Positions 63,820-64,000 of a stretch of DNA of 64,000 bases are shown here, in pieces; within the stretch, counting starts at the first letter, position 1, and each line of letters starts with the position of its first letter. Under the pieces are notes generated by a model, which was not told the origin of the DNA, made no database searches, and was given only the letters and a program-made list of their open reading frames with translations. The DNA lies in NCBI RefSeq assembly GCF_038070005.1, contig NZ_JBBPCO010000007.1, forward strand, positions 96,549 to 160,548. Reading direction: 5' to 3'. This stretch comes from Thermithiobacillus plumbiphilus. Its GTDB lineage: Bacteria; Pseudomonadota; Gammaproteobacteria; Acidithiobacillales; Thermithiobacillaceae. The position numbers and the translations under genes were made by a program.

Positions 63820-63888
63820 TTCAGTATTTTTCGAGATTTCGAAAAAATTCTGAAAAAGGGTTGACGAAGGGCTCCGGCCGCGTATAAT
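63820..63888 (+). promoter_or_regulatory. Strong rRNA operon promoter with AT-rich upstream element
   Basis: TTGACG (63861-63866), a 16-nt spacer and a perfect TATAAT (63883-63888), with an A/T-rich stretch at 63820-63857 that resembles an UP element. Transcription would start near 63895 and run toward an rRNA operon beyond the window. Confidence 0.9.
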
Positions 63889-63944
63889 GCCCACCACATT
63901 GCAGCGATAGCCGAAAGGCGGATGCAACGGCAACACAGGATTCG

Positions 63945-63956
63945 GCTCTTTAACAA
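63945..63956 (+). promoter_or_regulatory. rrn leader boxA antitermination site
   Basis: GCTCTTTAACAA matches the canonical rRNA boxA bound by NusB/NusE. It lies about 50 nt into the predicted leader, indicating that a 16S gene begins shortly after position 64000. Confidence 0.92.
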
Positions 63957-64000
63957 ACTGGTTGAGTGAAGTGTGTGGGTGTGGTGAGCACCGACGGCAT

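Overview
The window is a high-GC stretch of a gammaproteobacterium-like chromosome, tightly packed and almost free of mobile DNA. It looks like an autotrophic member of the Acidithiobacillia (Acidithiobacillus/Thermithiobacillus group). The main reasons are a Calvin-Benson-cycle operon that runs on into trpEGDC, a glutamate-cysteine ligase of the type I associate with T. ferrooxidans, a class II (GlpX) fructose bisphosphatase, and several c-type cytochrome genes. This placement is inference; no rRNA gene body lies in the window, only an rrn promoter/leader at its right edge.

Layout. 1-813: 3' end of a NodT-type outer-membrane efflux factor. 1027-4913 (minus): rpoH, then ftsY-ftsE-ftsX. 5057-9163 (plus): a pair of M16 peptidases, rsmD, coaD and a 2[4Fe-4S] ferredoxin. 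9170-21649 (minus): a very long operon-like run in transcription order gshA, gshB, apbE, NusG-II protein, Gx transporter, tonB-like, yqgE, ruvX, pyrR, pyrB, pyrC-like, prmC, mutM, dynamin-like GTPase. rsmE (minus) follows, divergent from a thioredoxin-fold gene, a hypothetical gene and an inositol-phosphatase-like gene.

24468-38450 is the carbon metabolism core: glpX, tkt, gap, pgk, pyk, fba, rpe, gph, then trpE, trpG, trpD, trpC. These regenerate RuBP, carry triose phosphates to pyruvate and make the Trp precursor indole-glycerol phosphate. A 490-nt structured region precedes tkt, hairpins flank gap, fba has its own promoter, and a possible leader peptide precedes trpE.

38506-47135: OsmC, Rrf2 regulator and VOC proteins, a tiny membrane protein, coq7, cytochrome c4, a thioredoxin-like ferredoxin, a hydrolase with a NodIJ-type ABC exporter, a di-heme peroxidase, rplM-rpsI and tRNA-Gln(CUG). 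47358-56828: a repeat-rich lipoprotein, a porin with tandem operator-like repeats, a VapBC-type pair, argC, erpA, gltA, anmK, an M23 peptidase and mgtE. 56955-62359: a sensor kinase and NtrC-type regulator followed by a secreted DsrE-like protein and a porin broken by a frameshift. 62594-63808: tyrS, then a strong rrn promoter with boxA.

Most noteworthy: an apbE/NusG-II/Gx module inserted into the classic gshB-tonB-yqgE cluster with altered ApbE metal-site residues; a PyrC homologue lacking its metal-binding HxH; the structured leader before tkt; tandem 11-bp repeats on the porin promoter; a perfect 26-bp palindrome; and a 34-residue single-helix membrane protein.
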